Positions 8,204 through 15,502 of a DNA stretch of 64,000 bases are shown one piece after another. The position numbers and the translations under genes are program-made. This DNA comes from Burkholderia cepacia ATCC 25416 (GTDB lineage Bacteria > Pseudomonadota > Gammaproteobacteria > Burkholderiales > Burkholderiaceae). Position 1 is the first letter of the stretch, and each line of letters begins with the position of its first letter. The notes under the pieces were generated by a model that worked only from the letters and a program-made list of their open reading frames with translations, did no database searches and had not been told where the DNA came from. The DNA lies in the NCBI RefSeq assembly GCF_001411495.1, contig NZ_CP012982.1, positions 2,976,001-3,040,000 on the forward strand, read 5' to 3'.

Positions 8204-9145
8204 CTACGCGTCGGGCGCTGCCGGCGTGTCGTCGCCGTCCGGCAGCGCGGCGTTCGCGTCGCGGTACGCCTTCGGCGACACGCCGACCCGCGCGCGGAAA
8301 CGCCGCGCGAAATAGCCTTCGTCGCGGAAGCCGACCGAGCGGGCGATGTCCGCGATGCGCCGGCTCGTGTGGGCCAGCAGCGACTGCGCGAGCGCGATCC
8401 GGCGCTCCGTCACGAGATCGGTGAAGGTGCTGCCGGTTTCCTTGCGGACCAGGTGCGCGAGGTAGTTGGGCGACAGGAACGCCGCCTCGGCGGTCGCGGC
8501 GAGCGTCAGGTCCTCGCGGGTGAGGTTGGCGCGGACGTGCCGCAGCACGCGCGCGAGCGCATCGCGCCGGCCGGCGCGCTGGGCGCCGCGCTGCGCGAGC
8601 TTGTCGAGCGCGCCCGCGTACTGCGTGCAGACGAGCCCGATCAGCTGCAGCAGGTAGCCGCGCAGCAACGTGGTCGAGCCGAACGTGCGCACGCGATCGG
8701 TGTCGAGCATGCACAGCGCGAGGCGGCGCGCTTCGTCGTAGGTGTCGCCGGTCAGGATGAAGTCGAGGTGTTCCTGGAAGCGGAACGGCGTCAGCTCGGG
8801 AAAGCGGTGGGCGGGCACGTCCTCGAGGTCGAGCGGGTCGACGTCGAGATCGGCGCGCAGGAACGCCTGGCTGAAGTTGATCACGATGAAGTGCGCGCCT
8901 TCCGGATGCGGGATCAGGTGCTCGCGGTGCGGCAGCACGAACGCGAGCGCGCCGCGCGGAAACGGCCGCGTGACGCCGCCGATCCGCTGCTCGGTGTCGC
9001 CGCCGAGATTGAACTGGATCTGGAAATACGCGTGCCGGTGCGGCTCGGTGATCGCCTGGCGCGACGCCTGGTCGCGGATGTAGAAGTCGAGCCGGTCGCT
9101 GCGTTCGGGCATCCCGTACAGGCGCGGCGGGGCGGTGGAGGGCAT
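8204..9145 (-). CDS. AraC-family transcriptional regulator
   Basis: A 313-residue activator. The N-terminal part (about 25-170) is a cupin sensing domain with PHRHAYFQIQFNLGG, a histidine pair typical of AraC cupins. The C-terminal part (about 205-300) is the double helix-turn-helix: LTLAATAEAAFLSPNYLAHLV is the first and RIADIARSVGFRDEGYFARRF the second, with the usual GVSPKAYR ending. ATG 9145 is the likely start; its ribosome binding site is weak. The gene lies 125 bases upstream of the FAH-family hydrolase in the same direction, suggesting local control of that catabolic gene. The inducer is unknown. Confidence 0.88.
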   Translation of the reverse strand: MPSTAPPRLYGMPERSDRLDFYIRDQASRQAITEPHRHAYFQIQFNLGGDTEQRIGGVTRPFPRGALAFVLPHREHLIPHPEGAHFIVINFSQAFLRADLDVDPLDLEDVPAHRFPELTPFRFQEHLDFILTGDTYDEARRLALCMLDTDRVRTFGSTTLLRGYLLQLIGLVCTQYAGALDKLAQRGAQRAGRRDALARVLRHVRANLTREDLTLAATAEAAFLSPNYLAHLVRKETGSTFTDLVTERRIALAQSLLAHTSRRIADIARSVGFRDEGYFARRFRARVGVSPKAYRDANAALPDGDDTPAAPDA

Positions 9146-9264
9146 GAAGGATTCTGCTGGTCGTGACGCGGTTGAGCCGCGATGGTACAGCGAACCGGGC
9201 GCGACGGCGATCCGTGCCACCTTGCGGCCTGGCCCGGAACCGCTCGCGGCGTGCCGCGCGGCGG

Positions 9265-10050
9265 TCATTCGTCGGGGTGGAAACCGAGGTAGCGGGCGTG
9301 CGGGCTGTCGCCGCCGGCGCGCCGGCTTGCCCCGCCGACCGATGCGAGCGTGTCCACCGTCGTCGCGCGGTTCGAGATCAGCGTCCAGGCGGTGGTGGCG
9401 TCGGCGCCGGCCGGTGCGGACTCCGATGTGCGCAGATCCATCAGCGCGGCGAGCAGCGTGGCGGCCGGCGGTGCGTGGATCGCGAACCCTTCGTTGGCCA
9501 CGGCCGCCGTGTCGATCCCCAGCCTCTCGCACAACCGTGCCCGCAGCGGCGTTTCGGCTTCGCTCGCCGCGCGCGAGCGCGCGATGTTCTCGTGGGTGGC
9601 CGCGTCGACGATCGTGCCTCCGCGGACGAACGGCGTTTGCTGCCACGCGTCGGGCGAGCATTGCTTGCCGGCCGGTGCCAGCGGCACGAACGGATTCACT
9701 TCGGCCGGGTAGATCCGGCACACGAGCGGTCGCTCGTCGTAGATCGCGCACCGCAGGTCGTCGCGCAGGTTCGGGCACGGCCCCGCGTGGGACGCCGTGA
9801 GCATGACCGTCACGCGGACGGGCAGCGAGCCGCTGAGCGCGGCGGTCGAGCGTGCGCGTTTGTACGCGGCGAACGCGTTGTCGGGCTCGGGCTCGACGAG
9901 CCACGGCATCGCATCGCACAGCAGCTCCACGTGGCCGCCGCGCTGCAGCCACGCGGTGGCCTCGTCGATCGTCAGCGGAATGCGCAGGTCGCGGCAGCAT
10001 CCGCCGCAGCCGTTGCAGGCAAAGTCGAGGTCGGTAGGGGTGTCGTTCAT
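9265..10050 (-). CDS. YkgJ-family cysteine cluster protein
   Basis: A 261-residue protein that opens with the cysteine cluster FACNGCGGCCRDL near residues 11-21 and continues with further cysteines in GPCPNLRDDLRCAIYDERPLVCRIYP (the CxxY..RPxxCRxYP signature). This is the YkgJ/UPF0153 pattern, thought to bind zinc or an Fe-S cluster; no enzymatic role is established. The tail beyond residue 130 is longer than in short family members. ATG 10050 starts the gene 60 bases after the uracil-DNA-glycosylase-family gene on the same strand, so they are probably cotranscribed. Confidence 0.8.
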   Translation of the reverse strand: MNDTPTDLDFACNGCGGCCRDLRIPLTIDEATAWLQRGGHVELLCDAMPWLVEPEPDNAFAAYKRARSTAALSGSLPVRVTVMLTASHAGPCPNLRDDLRCAIYDERPLVCRIYPAEVNPFVPLAPAGKQCSPDAWQQTPFVRGGTIVDAATHENIARSRAASEAETPLRARLCERLGIDTAAVANEGFAIHAPPAATLLAALMDLRTSESAPAGADATTAWTLISNRATTVDTLASVGGASRRAGGDSPHARYLGFHPDE

Positions 10051-10110
10051 GCTTGATTCGATACGGATGACGGGGTGTCGCGAAGCGTCGCGACACGGCG
10101 GTGATTTCGT

Positions 10111-10710
10111 TTACCGGGCGACCAGCGGCGCGACCCGGCGCCGCAGCTCGGGCACGACGTCGGCGTCGAACCAGGGGTGGTGCTTGAACCACGCCTGGTT
10201 GCGCGGCGACGGATGCGGCAGCGGCAGCACGTCGGGGCCATAGTCGCGCCACGCGTGTACGGTGTCCGTCAGCGTGGCCTTGCGCGCGTCGCGCAGGAAA
10301 TGCCGCTGCGCATACTGGCCGATCAGCAGCGTGAGCCGGATCGACGGCAACCCGGCGAGCAGCCGGTCGATCCACAGCGGCGCGCATTCGGGGCGCGGCG
10401 GGTTGTCGCCGCTCGTGCCGCGGCCCGGGTAGCAGAAGCCCATCGGCACGATCGCGAAGCGGGTTTCGTCGTAGAAGGTGTCGGCGTCGACGTCGAGCCA
10501 GCCGCGCAGCCGCTTGCCGCTCGCATCGTCCCACGGGATGCCGCTCGCATGGACGCGTGCGCCCGGCGCCTGCCCGACGATCAGGATGCGCGCGTCGCGA
10601 TGGGCACGCACGACCGGGCGCGGGCCGAGCGGCAGGTCGGCTTCGCAGGCACGGCACGCGCGGATTTCAGTGAGCAGCACGTCGAGCGGCGCGCGCGTGG
10701 GTTTCGGCAT
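10111..10710 (-). CDS. Uracil-DNA glycosylase family protein
   Basis: A 199-residue protein of the UDG superfamily. It starts with a short RACRACEADLPLG segment carrying two cysteines that could hold part of an Fe-S site. Motif A is ILIVGQAPGARVH, and the C-terminal motif is PLPHPSPRNQAWF, the histidine-bearing loop that inserts into DNA in active members. The length suits a small family member of uncertain specificity; members of this branch are often annotated only as UDG-like and some lack measurable glycosylase activity. It precedes the YkgJ-type gene in the same direction. The family call is solid; its lesion specificity is unknown. Confidence 0.82.
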   Translation of the reverse strand: MPKPTRAPLDVLLTEIRACRACEADLPLGPRPVVRAHRDARILIVGQAPGARVHASGIPWDDASGKRLRGWLDVDADTFYDETRFAIVPMGFCYPGRGTSGDNPPRPECAPLWIDRLLAGLPSIRLTLLIGQYAQRHFLRDARKATLTDTVHAWRDYGPDVLPLPHPSPRNQAWFKHHPWFDADVVPELRRRVAPLVAR

Positions 10711-10830
10711 CGAATCGGATCGGGGACGGAGGGGTCGTGCGGCGCCCCGGGGGCCGCATGCCGGGCGCCGACAGGCGGCCCGGGCAGGCGTGGCGCGGGA
10801 GCGCGCGCCGCCTGCATCACGCGGCGCGCC

Positions 10831-11892
10831 TCACGCCCGCGACGGGCCCGGTGCGCCGCTTTCGGCGACGGCAGCATCATACAACGCGGTTTGCGCGATC
10901 GCGCGGGCGATCGCCGCGTCGTCGTGCGAACCGTCGAGCATGCCCCAGCGCCGGTATTGGGACAGGAACCACTCGCCTTCGCGCGGATCGGGGCGGTTCA
11001 CGGCGCCGCCGTCGTGAAAGCGGATCGGCAGCGGCGGCACGGCGAACGGCCCCGATCCGTAGTCGCCGAGCAGGCGCGGCGCGATCAGCCGGGCCGGGAC
11101 GCCGAGCGCGTCGGGCGACGCGAGCCAGCCGGCCGCCTCGCGACGGTGCGTGGCGCTGTCGAGCCACGCGCAGGCATCGACGAGCGTGCGGATCAGCGCG
11201 CGCGCGGTGGCCGGATACAGCGCGACGAAATCGCGCCGGGCCGCGAGCACCTTCTCCGGATGATCGGGCCAGATCTCGCTCGTGACGGCGACGGTCCGCC
11301 CCGCGTCGCAGGCCTCGGCCACGGCATGCCACGGTTCGCCGGCGCAGAAGCCGTCGAGTTCGCCGCCGGCGAGCGCGGCCACCATCTCGGGCGGCGGGAT
11401 CACGACGCTGCGCACGTCGCGCAGCGGATCGACACCGTGCGACGCGAGCCAGTGGTTCAGCCACATCGCGTGCGTGCCGGTCGGGAACGTCTGCGCGAGG
11501 AGCGGCTTGCGGCCGAGCGTCGCGAACGCGTCGCGCACGCTGCCGCTGTTGCGGTACGCGTCGGCGAGGCCGCGCGACAACGAGATCGCCTGGCCGTTGC
11601 GGTTCAGCACCATCAGCGCGGCCATGTCGGTCTGCGGGCCGCCGATCCCGAGCTGCAGCCCGCAGACCAGCCCGTACAACGCGTGCGCGGCGTCGAGCTC
11701 GCCGCTCAGCAGCTTGTCGCGGACGGCGGCCCACGACGGCTGGCGGCTGAGTTCGAGCGTGAGGCCGTGCCGCGCACCGAGGTTCAGGTGCTGTGCGACG
11801 ATCAGCGGGGCCGCGTCGCTCAGCGCGACGAACCCGAGGCGAAGATGCGCGCGTTCCGGCGCGACGGGAGAGGTGGTATCCATGGCGCTCAT
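10831..11892 (-). CDS. nasS: NasS-type nitrate/nitrite sensor protein (NrtA/CmpA-like)
   Basis: A 353-residue protein of the NrtA/SsuA-like periplasmic-binding fold but without a signal peptide, so it should be cytoplasmic. It opens with LRLGFVALSDAAPLIVAQ and contains ELDAAHALYGLVCGLQLGIGG and PPPEMVAALAGGELDGFCAGEPW, the ligand-site segments of nitrate-binding NrtA relatives. In characterised systems NasS holds the ANTAR protein NasT inactive until nitrate or nitrite binds. ATG 11890-11892 overlaps the nasT stop by four bases (ATGA), so the two are translationally coupled. Located in the cobA-nasT-nasS arm beside the nitrate assimilation operon. Confidence 0.9.
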   Translation of the reverse strand: MSAMDTTSPVAPERAHLRLGFVALSDAAPLIVAQHLNLGARHGLTLELSRQPSWAAVRDKLLSGELDAAHALYGLVCGLQLGIGGPQTDMAALMVLNRNGQAISLSRGLADAYRNSGSVRDAFATLGRKPLLAQTFPTGTHAMWLNHWLASHGVDPLRDVRSVVIPPPEMVAALAGGELDGFCAGEPWHAVAEACDAGRTVAVTSEIWPDHPEKVLAARRDFVALYPATARALIRTLVDACAWLDSATHRREAAGWLASPDALGVPARLIAPRLLGDYGSGPFAVPPLPIRFHDGGAVNRPDPREGEWFLSQYRRWGMLDGSHDDAAIARAIAQTALYDAAVAESGAPGPSRA

Positions 11893-12485
11893 GACTGGGG
11901 TGACGCGTCGAGCAATTGCCGCGCGACGTCGACGATGCGCAGGCCCTGATCCATCGCGCGCTTGCGCAGGGCAGCATACGCGTCGTTTTCGGACAGCCTG
12001 CGCTGGTCCATCAGCATCCGCTTCGCGCGGTCGATCAGCTTGCGTTCGGCGAGTTCGCGCTCGACATCGGCGAGCCGGCGGCGCAGCGCGTCGTCGTGCG
12101 AAAAGCGTGCGAGCGCGACTTCGAGAATCGGTGCAAGGCGTTCGGCCGACAGCCCTTCGACGAGATACGCGCTGACGCCCGCGCCGACCGCCGCGCGGAT
12201 CAGCGACTGGTTGGCGTCGTGGCTGAACATCAGCACGGGGCGCGGCGCGGTCGCATGCATGACCGCGAGCTGCTCGAGCGTGTCGCGCGACGGCGAATCG
12301 GTATCGATGATCACGACGTCGGGATGCTGCTCCTCGACGGCGGCCGGCAGGCGCGCGGGCGTCGCGACGTCGTTCAGCATGTCGTAGCCGAGCTGCGCGA
12401 GCGCGTCGCCGAGCTCGCCGATCGGCTTGTCGGTATCGGTGACGAGCAGCACGCGCAGGCGGGGGGAGGAAGCGGGCGCACTCAT
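11889..12485 (-). CDS. nasT: NasT-type ANTAR antitermination regulator
   Basis: A 198-residue response-regulator-like protein. Residues about 8-125 form a receiver-type fold (LRVLLVTDTDKPIGELGDAL, then DVVIIDTDSPS), and residues about 130-190 form the ANTAR RNA-binding three-helix bundle (ERKLIDRAKRMLMDQRRLSENDAYAALRK). Known NasT proteins bind paired hexaloop hairpins in leader RNA and prevent termination upstream of nitrate assimilation genes. A suitable hexaloop (14016-14041) and terminator (14088-14140) precede nasA. ATG 12485. Coupled to nasS by an ATGA overlap; lies downstream of cobA. Confidence 0.92.
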   Translation of the reverse strand: MSAPASSPRLRVLLVTDTDKPIGELGDALAQLGYDMLNDVATPARLPAAVEEQHPDVVIIDTDSPSRDTLEQLAVMHATAPRPVLMFSHDANQSLIRAAVGAGVSAYLVEGLSAERLAPILEVALARFSHDDALRRRLADVERELAERKLIDRAKRMLMDQRRLSENDAYAALRKRAMDQGLRIVDVARQLLDASPQS

Positions 12486-12647
12486 GATGCGAACGGCGGC
12501 GTCGAAATCGTGGCGCGATGCGCGGATCGGAGGCGGCCCCGCGCGCACGTCGTGCCGGTGCCGCGCGCGGCGACCCGGCAGCCGGTGCGAACGGCGCCGC
12601 TGTTTTCATGACAGGTGGGCGGCCGGTGCCGCGTGGTGTCGCGCATG

Positions 12648-13427
12648 CTACGCGGCCCGGGAGAAGGCCGTGTCGATCGCGGCCCCCGCTGCGCCCGCGT
12701 CCGGCACCTCCGCCACGGCCGTTTCGCCGACCGCGCCGCCGACGAGGATCACGGCCGGACTGCCGAGCCGTGCTGCGTCGATGCCGCGCGCGAGATCGCC
12801 GAGCGTGCCGGTCCAGCGGCGTTCGTCGGGCGTGCCGGCCCATTGAACGGCCGCGGCCGGCGTCGATGCCGGCAGCACGGCGAGCAGGCCGGCGGCGATG
12901 CTGTCGACGCGGCTCATGCCCATGTAGATCGCGAGCGTGGTGCCGGTCGCGGCGAGACGCGCCCAGTCGGGTTCGCCGTGGTCCTGACGATGGGCGGTGA
13001 CGAACGTGACGCCGTGGCAATGCGCGCGGTGCGTGAGCGAGATGCCGAGGCTCGCGGCGGCGGCGAACCCCGACGAGATGCCGTTGACGATCTCGACCGG
13101 AATCGCGGCGGCGCGCAGCGTCGCGAGTTCTTCGCCAGCGCGCCCGAACAGCAGCGCCTCGCCGCCTTTCACGCGCACCACGTGCGCGCCGCGCAGTGCG
13201 TAACGGCGCATCAGCTTCTCGATGAATGCCTGCGGCGTGGAGCGGCAACCGCCGCGCTTGCCGACACGGATGACGCGCGCCTGCGGCGCGAGTTCGACGA
13301 TGCCGGGCGCGACGAGATCGTCGAGCAGCAGCACGTCGGCAGCGGCCAGCGCTTTCACGGCCTTGAGCGTGAGGAGATCGGGATCGCCGGGGCCGGCGCC
13401 CAGCAGGGTGACTTTGCCTGTCGTCAT
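12648..13427 (-). CDS. cobA: Uroporphyrinogen-III C-methyltransferase
   Basis: A 259-residue SAM-dependent methyltransferase making precorrin-2 for siroheme, the cofactor of the NirB nitrite reductase and the CysI-like enzyme in this window. The signature VTLLGAGPGDPDLLTLKAVKAL is at the N-terminus; the family loops VRVKGGEALLFGRAGEE and GISSGFAAAASLGISLTHR follow, and TLAIYMGMS matches the SAM pocket. Length agrees with single-domain CobA/SumT, without the CysG dehydrogenase part. ATG 13427 is used. It is the first gene of the leftward cobA-nasT-nasS arm, which places cofactor supply under nitrate-locus control. Confidence 0.92.
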   Translation of the reverse strand: MTTGKVTLLGAGPGDPDLLTLKAVKALAAADVLLLDDLVAPGIVELAPQARVIRVGKRGGCRSTPQAFIEKLMRRYALRGAHVVRVKGGEALLFGRAGEELATLRAAAIPVEIVNGISSGFAAAASLGISLTHRAHCHGVTFVTAHRQDHGEPDWARLAATGTTLAIYMGMSRVDSIAAGLLAVLPASTPAAAVQWAGTPDERRWTGTLGDLARGIDAARLGSPAVILVGGAVGETAVAEVPDAGAAGAAIDTAFSRAA

Positions 13428-13702
13428 GTCGTGTTCCAGTGCCGCCTGCATGCGGCGGCCGATAGCGCGTTGTTGCGCGGCGGCGGCGGGCGGTCGACGT
13501 ATCGGCATCCGGCCGTGCCGCGCACGGGGGGACGCCGTTGTCCTGGGCGGCCCGCCTGCACGACGGGCCCGGTTTTGAGGGGACTGCCCACCGGCGCCGT
13601 TGCCGGTGTCATGCAGCGGGTTCAGCAATATCCGGGCCAACCGGCATCGCCCGTCGCGCCCGCGCGGCGGGAACGGCGCGCACCGCGCCACGCGATGGCC
13701 AC

Positions 13703-13768
13703 GTGCGGGCGAAATGCGGGCCGAGTATGGGCCGAATACGGGCCAATTGCGGGCCAAGTACGGCCCCC
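13703..13768. repeat. Six tandem 11-bp direct repeats (helically phased)
   Basis: Six head-to-tail 11-base units fill exactly 66 bases. The centre four are ATGCGGGCCGA, GTATGGGCCGA, ATACGGGCCAA and TTGCGGGCCAA, giving a core of GGGCCRA. The first unit (GTGCGGGCGAA) and the last (GTACGGCCCCC) are degenerate. The 11-bp period puts every copy on about the same face of the helix, as expected for cooperative protein binding. The array lies between divergent cobA and nasA, roughly 250-310 bases before the predicted nasA transcription start. Confidence 0.75.
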
Positions 13769-13873
13769 GTGCCCGTCGGCCGCCGCCGCGCGCCGGCACC
13801 CGCAATGCCGCATCGGCGTGCATCGTGCCCTGCCCGCGCGCACCGCGATGTCGCACGGCGACAGTGCTGCATC

Positions 13874-13888
13874 GCACCACATCTGTGC
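13874..13888 (+). promoter_or_regulatory. NtrC-like binding site
   Basis: GCAC (13874-13877), seven bases, then GTGC (13885-13888): GCACCACATCTGTGC. This matches the GCAC-N7-GTGC core of NtrC sites. It lies about 130 bases upstream of the predicted start of the -24/-12 promoter, the normal distance for an enhancer of sigma-54 RNA polymerase. Confidence 0.6.
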
Positions 13889-13989
13889 CTCGCTGCATCA
13901 CCGCGCATCGTGCGCCGGCTGTCGCCGCGCGCCGCACGACGCCGGACCAGCCTTGCGCGGCGGGGCTGCGGGCCCGATTCGCGGCGACA

Positions 13990-14004
13990 TGGCACGGCGT
14001 TTGC
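13990..14004 (+). promoter_or_regulatory. Sigma-54 (-24/-12) promoter of the nitrate assimilation operon
   Basis: TGGCACGGCGTTTGC matches the RpoN consensus TGGCAC-N5-TTGC with no mismatch. The invariant GG (13991-13992) and GC (14003-14004) are ten bases apart. The start site is predicted near 14016, which is the first base of the hexaloop hairpin in the leader. A single-site match alone could be chance, but position, NtrC-like site and gene function all agree. Confidence 0.8.
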
Positions 14005-14015
14005 GTAAGCCGGTT

Positions 14016-14041
14016 CGGGCGAATCAATGGCGATTCGTCCG
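14016..14041 (+). promoter_or_regulatory. ANTAR-type hexaloop hairpin (NasT target)
   Basis: CGGGCGAATC (14016-14025) pairs with GATTCGTCCG (14032-14041) through ten pairs, one of them G-U. They enclose the six-base loop AATGGC (14026-14031). ANTAR proteins recognise six-base loops with A at position 1 and G at position 4; both are present. Known targets have two such hairpins. The next hairpin here (14062-14075) has a GCAA tetraloop instead, so the second element is uncertain. Confidence 0.65.
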
Positions 14042-14087
14042 GCAGTACCGATTACAGACGCGCCCGGCAACGGGCTTCATGGGCAAC

Positions 14088-14140
14088 GGCGTCCTACGCA
14101 TCGGGTCTCGACGAGACCGGGTGCGCAGGACGCCGTTTTT
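14088..14140 (+). terminator. Leader terminator hairpin before nasA
   Basis: Arms 14088-14108 and 14114-14134 form a 21-position stem with two mismatches and one wobble around the loop CGACG. It is followed by GTTTTT (14135-14140) and ends 15 bases before the nasA start codon. Its place, directly after a hexaloop hairpin and before the operon, fits an intrinsic terminator overcome by NasT. Confidence 0.75.
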
Positions 14141-14155
14141 CGTTTGGCGGATGAC

Positions 14156-15481
14156 ATGACCGACAAAGCTACCCGTATCGATCTCTTCAGCCTCCGCACC
14201 GCGCCGATGCGCGCGTTCCACCTGACGTGGATGGCGTTTTTCGTGTGCTTCTTCGCGTGGTTCGCGTGCGCGCCGCTGATGCCGCTGATCGCACGCGAAT
14301 TCCACCTGAGCGCGGCGCAGGTCGCCAACATCAACATCGCGGCCGTGGCCGCGACGATCGCCGTGCGGCTGCTGGTCGGCCCGCTGTGCGACCGCTTCGG
14401 CCCGCGCCGCGTGTACGTGGGCCTGCTGCTGCTCGGCGCGATCCCCGTGTTCGCGGTGTCGTTCACGCACGACTACCTGTCGTTCCTGATCTGCCGGCTC
14501 GGCATCGGCGCGATCGGCGCGGGCTTCGTGATCACGCAGTACCACACGTCGGTGATGTTCGCGCCGAACGTCGTCGGCACCGCGAACGCGACGACGGCCG
14601 GCTGGGGCAATGCCGGCGCGGGCGCGACGCAGGCGCTGATGCCGCTGCTCGTCGCCGCCGGCCTGATGCTCGGCTTCGGCGAGGATTCGTCGTGGCGTAT
14701 CGCGCTGGTCGTGCCGGGCGTCGCGATGCTCGCGATGGCCTGGGCGTACTGGCGCTTCACGCAGGATTGCCCGCAAGGCGACTTCGTCGCGCTGCGCAAG
14801 GAAGGCGTGACGGTCGACAGCGGCAAGAAGGGCGGCTGGGCGAGCTTCTTCGCGGCCTGCGGCAACTATCGCGTGTGGATGCTGTTCATCACGTACGGCG
14901 CGTGCTTCGGCGTCGAGGTGTTCATCCACAACATCGCCGCGCTGTACTACGTCGATCACTTCAGCCTGTCGCTGAAGGACGCCGGTTTCGCGGTCGGCAT
15001 GTTCGGGCTGCTCGCCCTGTTCGCCCGTGCGCTCGGCGGCTGGCTGTCCGACAAGGTCGCCGCGCGCCGCAGCCTCGACGTGCGCGCGATGCTGCTGTGC
15101 GCGCTGATCGTCGGCGAAGGGCTCGGGCTGATCTGGTTTTCGCATGCGCAAAGCGTCGGCATCGCACTCGTCGCGATGCTCGCGTTCGGCCTCTTCACGC
15201 ACATGGCGTGCGGCGCGACCTACGCGCTGGTGCCCTTCATCGACCGCAAGGCACTCGGCGGCGTCGCGGGGATCGTCGGCGCGGGCGGCAACGTCGGCGC
15301 GGTCGCCGCGAGCTTCCTGCTCAAAGGCGTCGGCGACGTGCAGCACACGCTCGGCCTGCTCGGCCTTGCCGTCACCGCGACCGCGCTGTGCGCGATGGCC
15401 GTGCGCTTCAGCGAAGAACACAAGGCGCGCGAAGCCGAGCTGCGCGACCGCGCGCTGGCTGCCGGCAGCGTCGCGAACTGA
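14156..15481 (+). CDS. nasA: Nitrate/nitrite MFS transporter (NarK/NasA type)
   Basis: A 441-residue membrane protein with 12 predicted helices. It has the nitrate-nitrite porter signatures: RLLVGPLCDRFGPRRVY after helix 2 and GWGNAGAGATQALMPLL in helix 5, with a second Gly-rich motif GIVGAGGNVGAVAASFLL in helix 11 (the paired nitrate signatures of NarK relatives). Its role is nitrate uptake into the cytoplasm for assimilation. ATG 14156 follows the leader terminator. It starts the nasA-nirB-nirD-nasC operon driven from the predicted sigma-54 promoter at 13990. The symbol follows common use; some genomes call this narK. Confidence 0.93.
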   Translation: MTDKATRIDLFSLRTAPMRAFHLTWMAFFVCFFAWFACAPLMPLIAREFHLSAAQVANINIAAVAATIAVRLLVGPLCDRFGPRRVYVGLLLLGAIPVFAVSFTHDYLSFLICRLGIGAIGAGFVITQYHTSVMFAPNVVGTANATTAGWGNAGAGATQALMPLLVAAGLMLGFGEDSSWRIALVVPGVAMLAMAWAYWRFTQDCPQGDFVALRKEGVTVDSGKKGGWASFFAACGNYRVWMLFITYGACFGVEVFIHNIAALYYVDHFSLSLKDAGFAVGMFGLLALFARALGGWLSDKVAARRSLDVRAMLLCALIVGEGLGLIWFSHAQSVGIALVAMLAFGLFTHMACGATYALVPFIDRKALGGVAGIVGAGGNVGAVAASFLLKGVGDVQHTLGLLGLAVTATALCAMAVRFSEEHKAREAELRDRALAAGSVAN

Positions 15482-15502
15482 TCGACCGAGGGAAACGTCA
15501 TC

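Noticed and set aside
13703..13768. CRISPR array or iterons of a replication origin
   Set aside because: Units are 11 bases with no spacers, and no replication gene or AT-rich region is near.
14062..14075. GCCCG/CGGGC hairpin as the second ANTAR hexaloop
   Set aside because: It forms a GCAA tetraloop; read as a hexaloop it lacks the required A at position 1.
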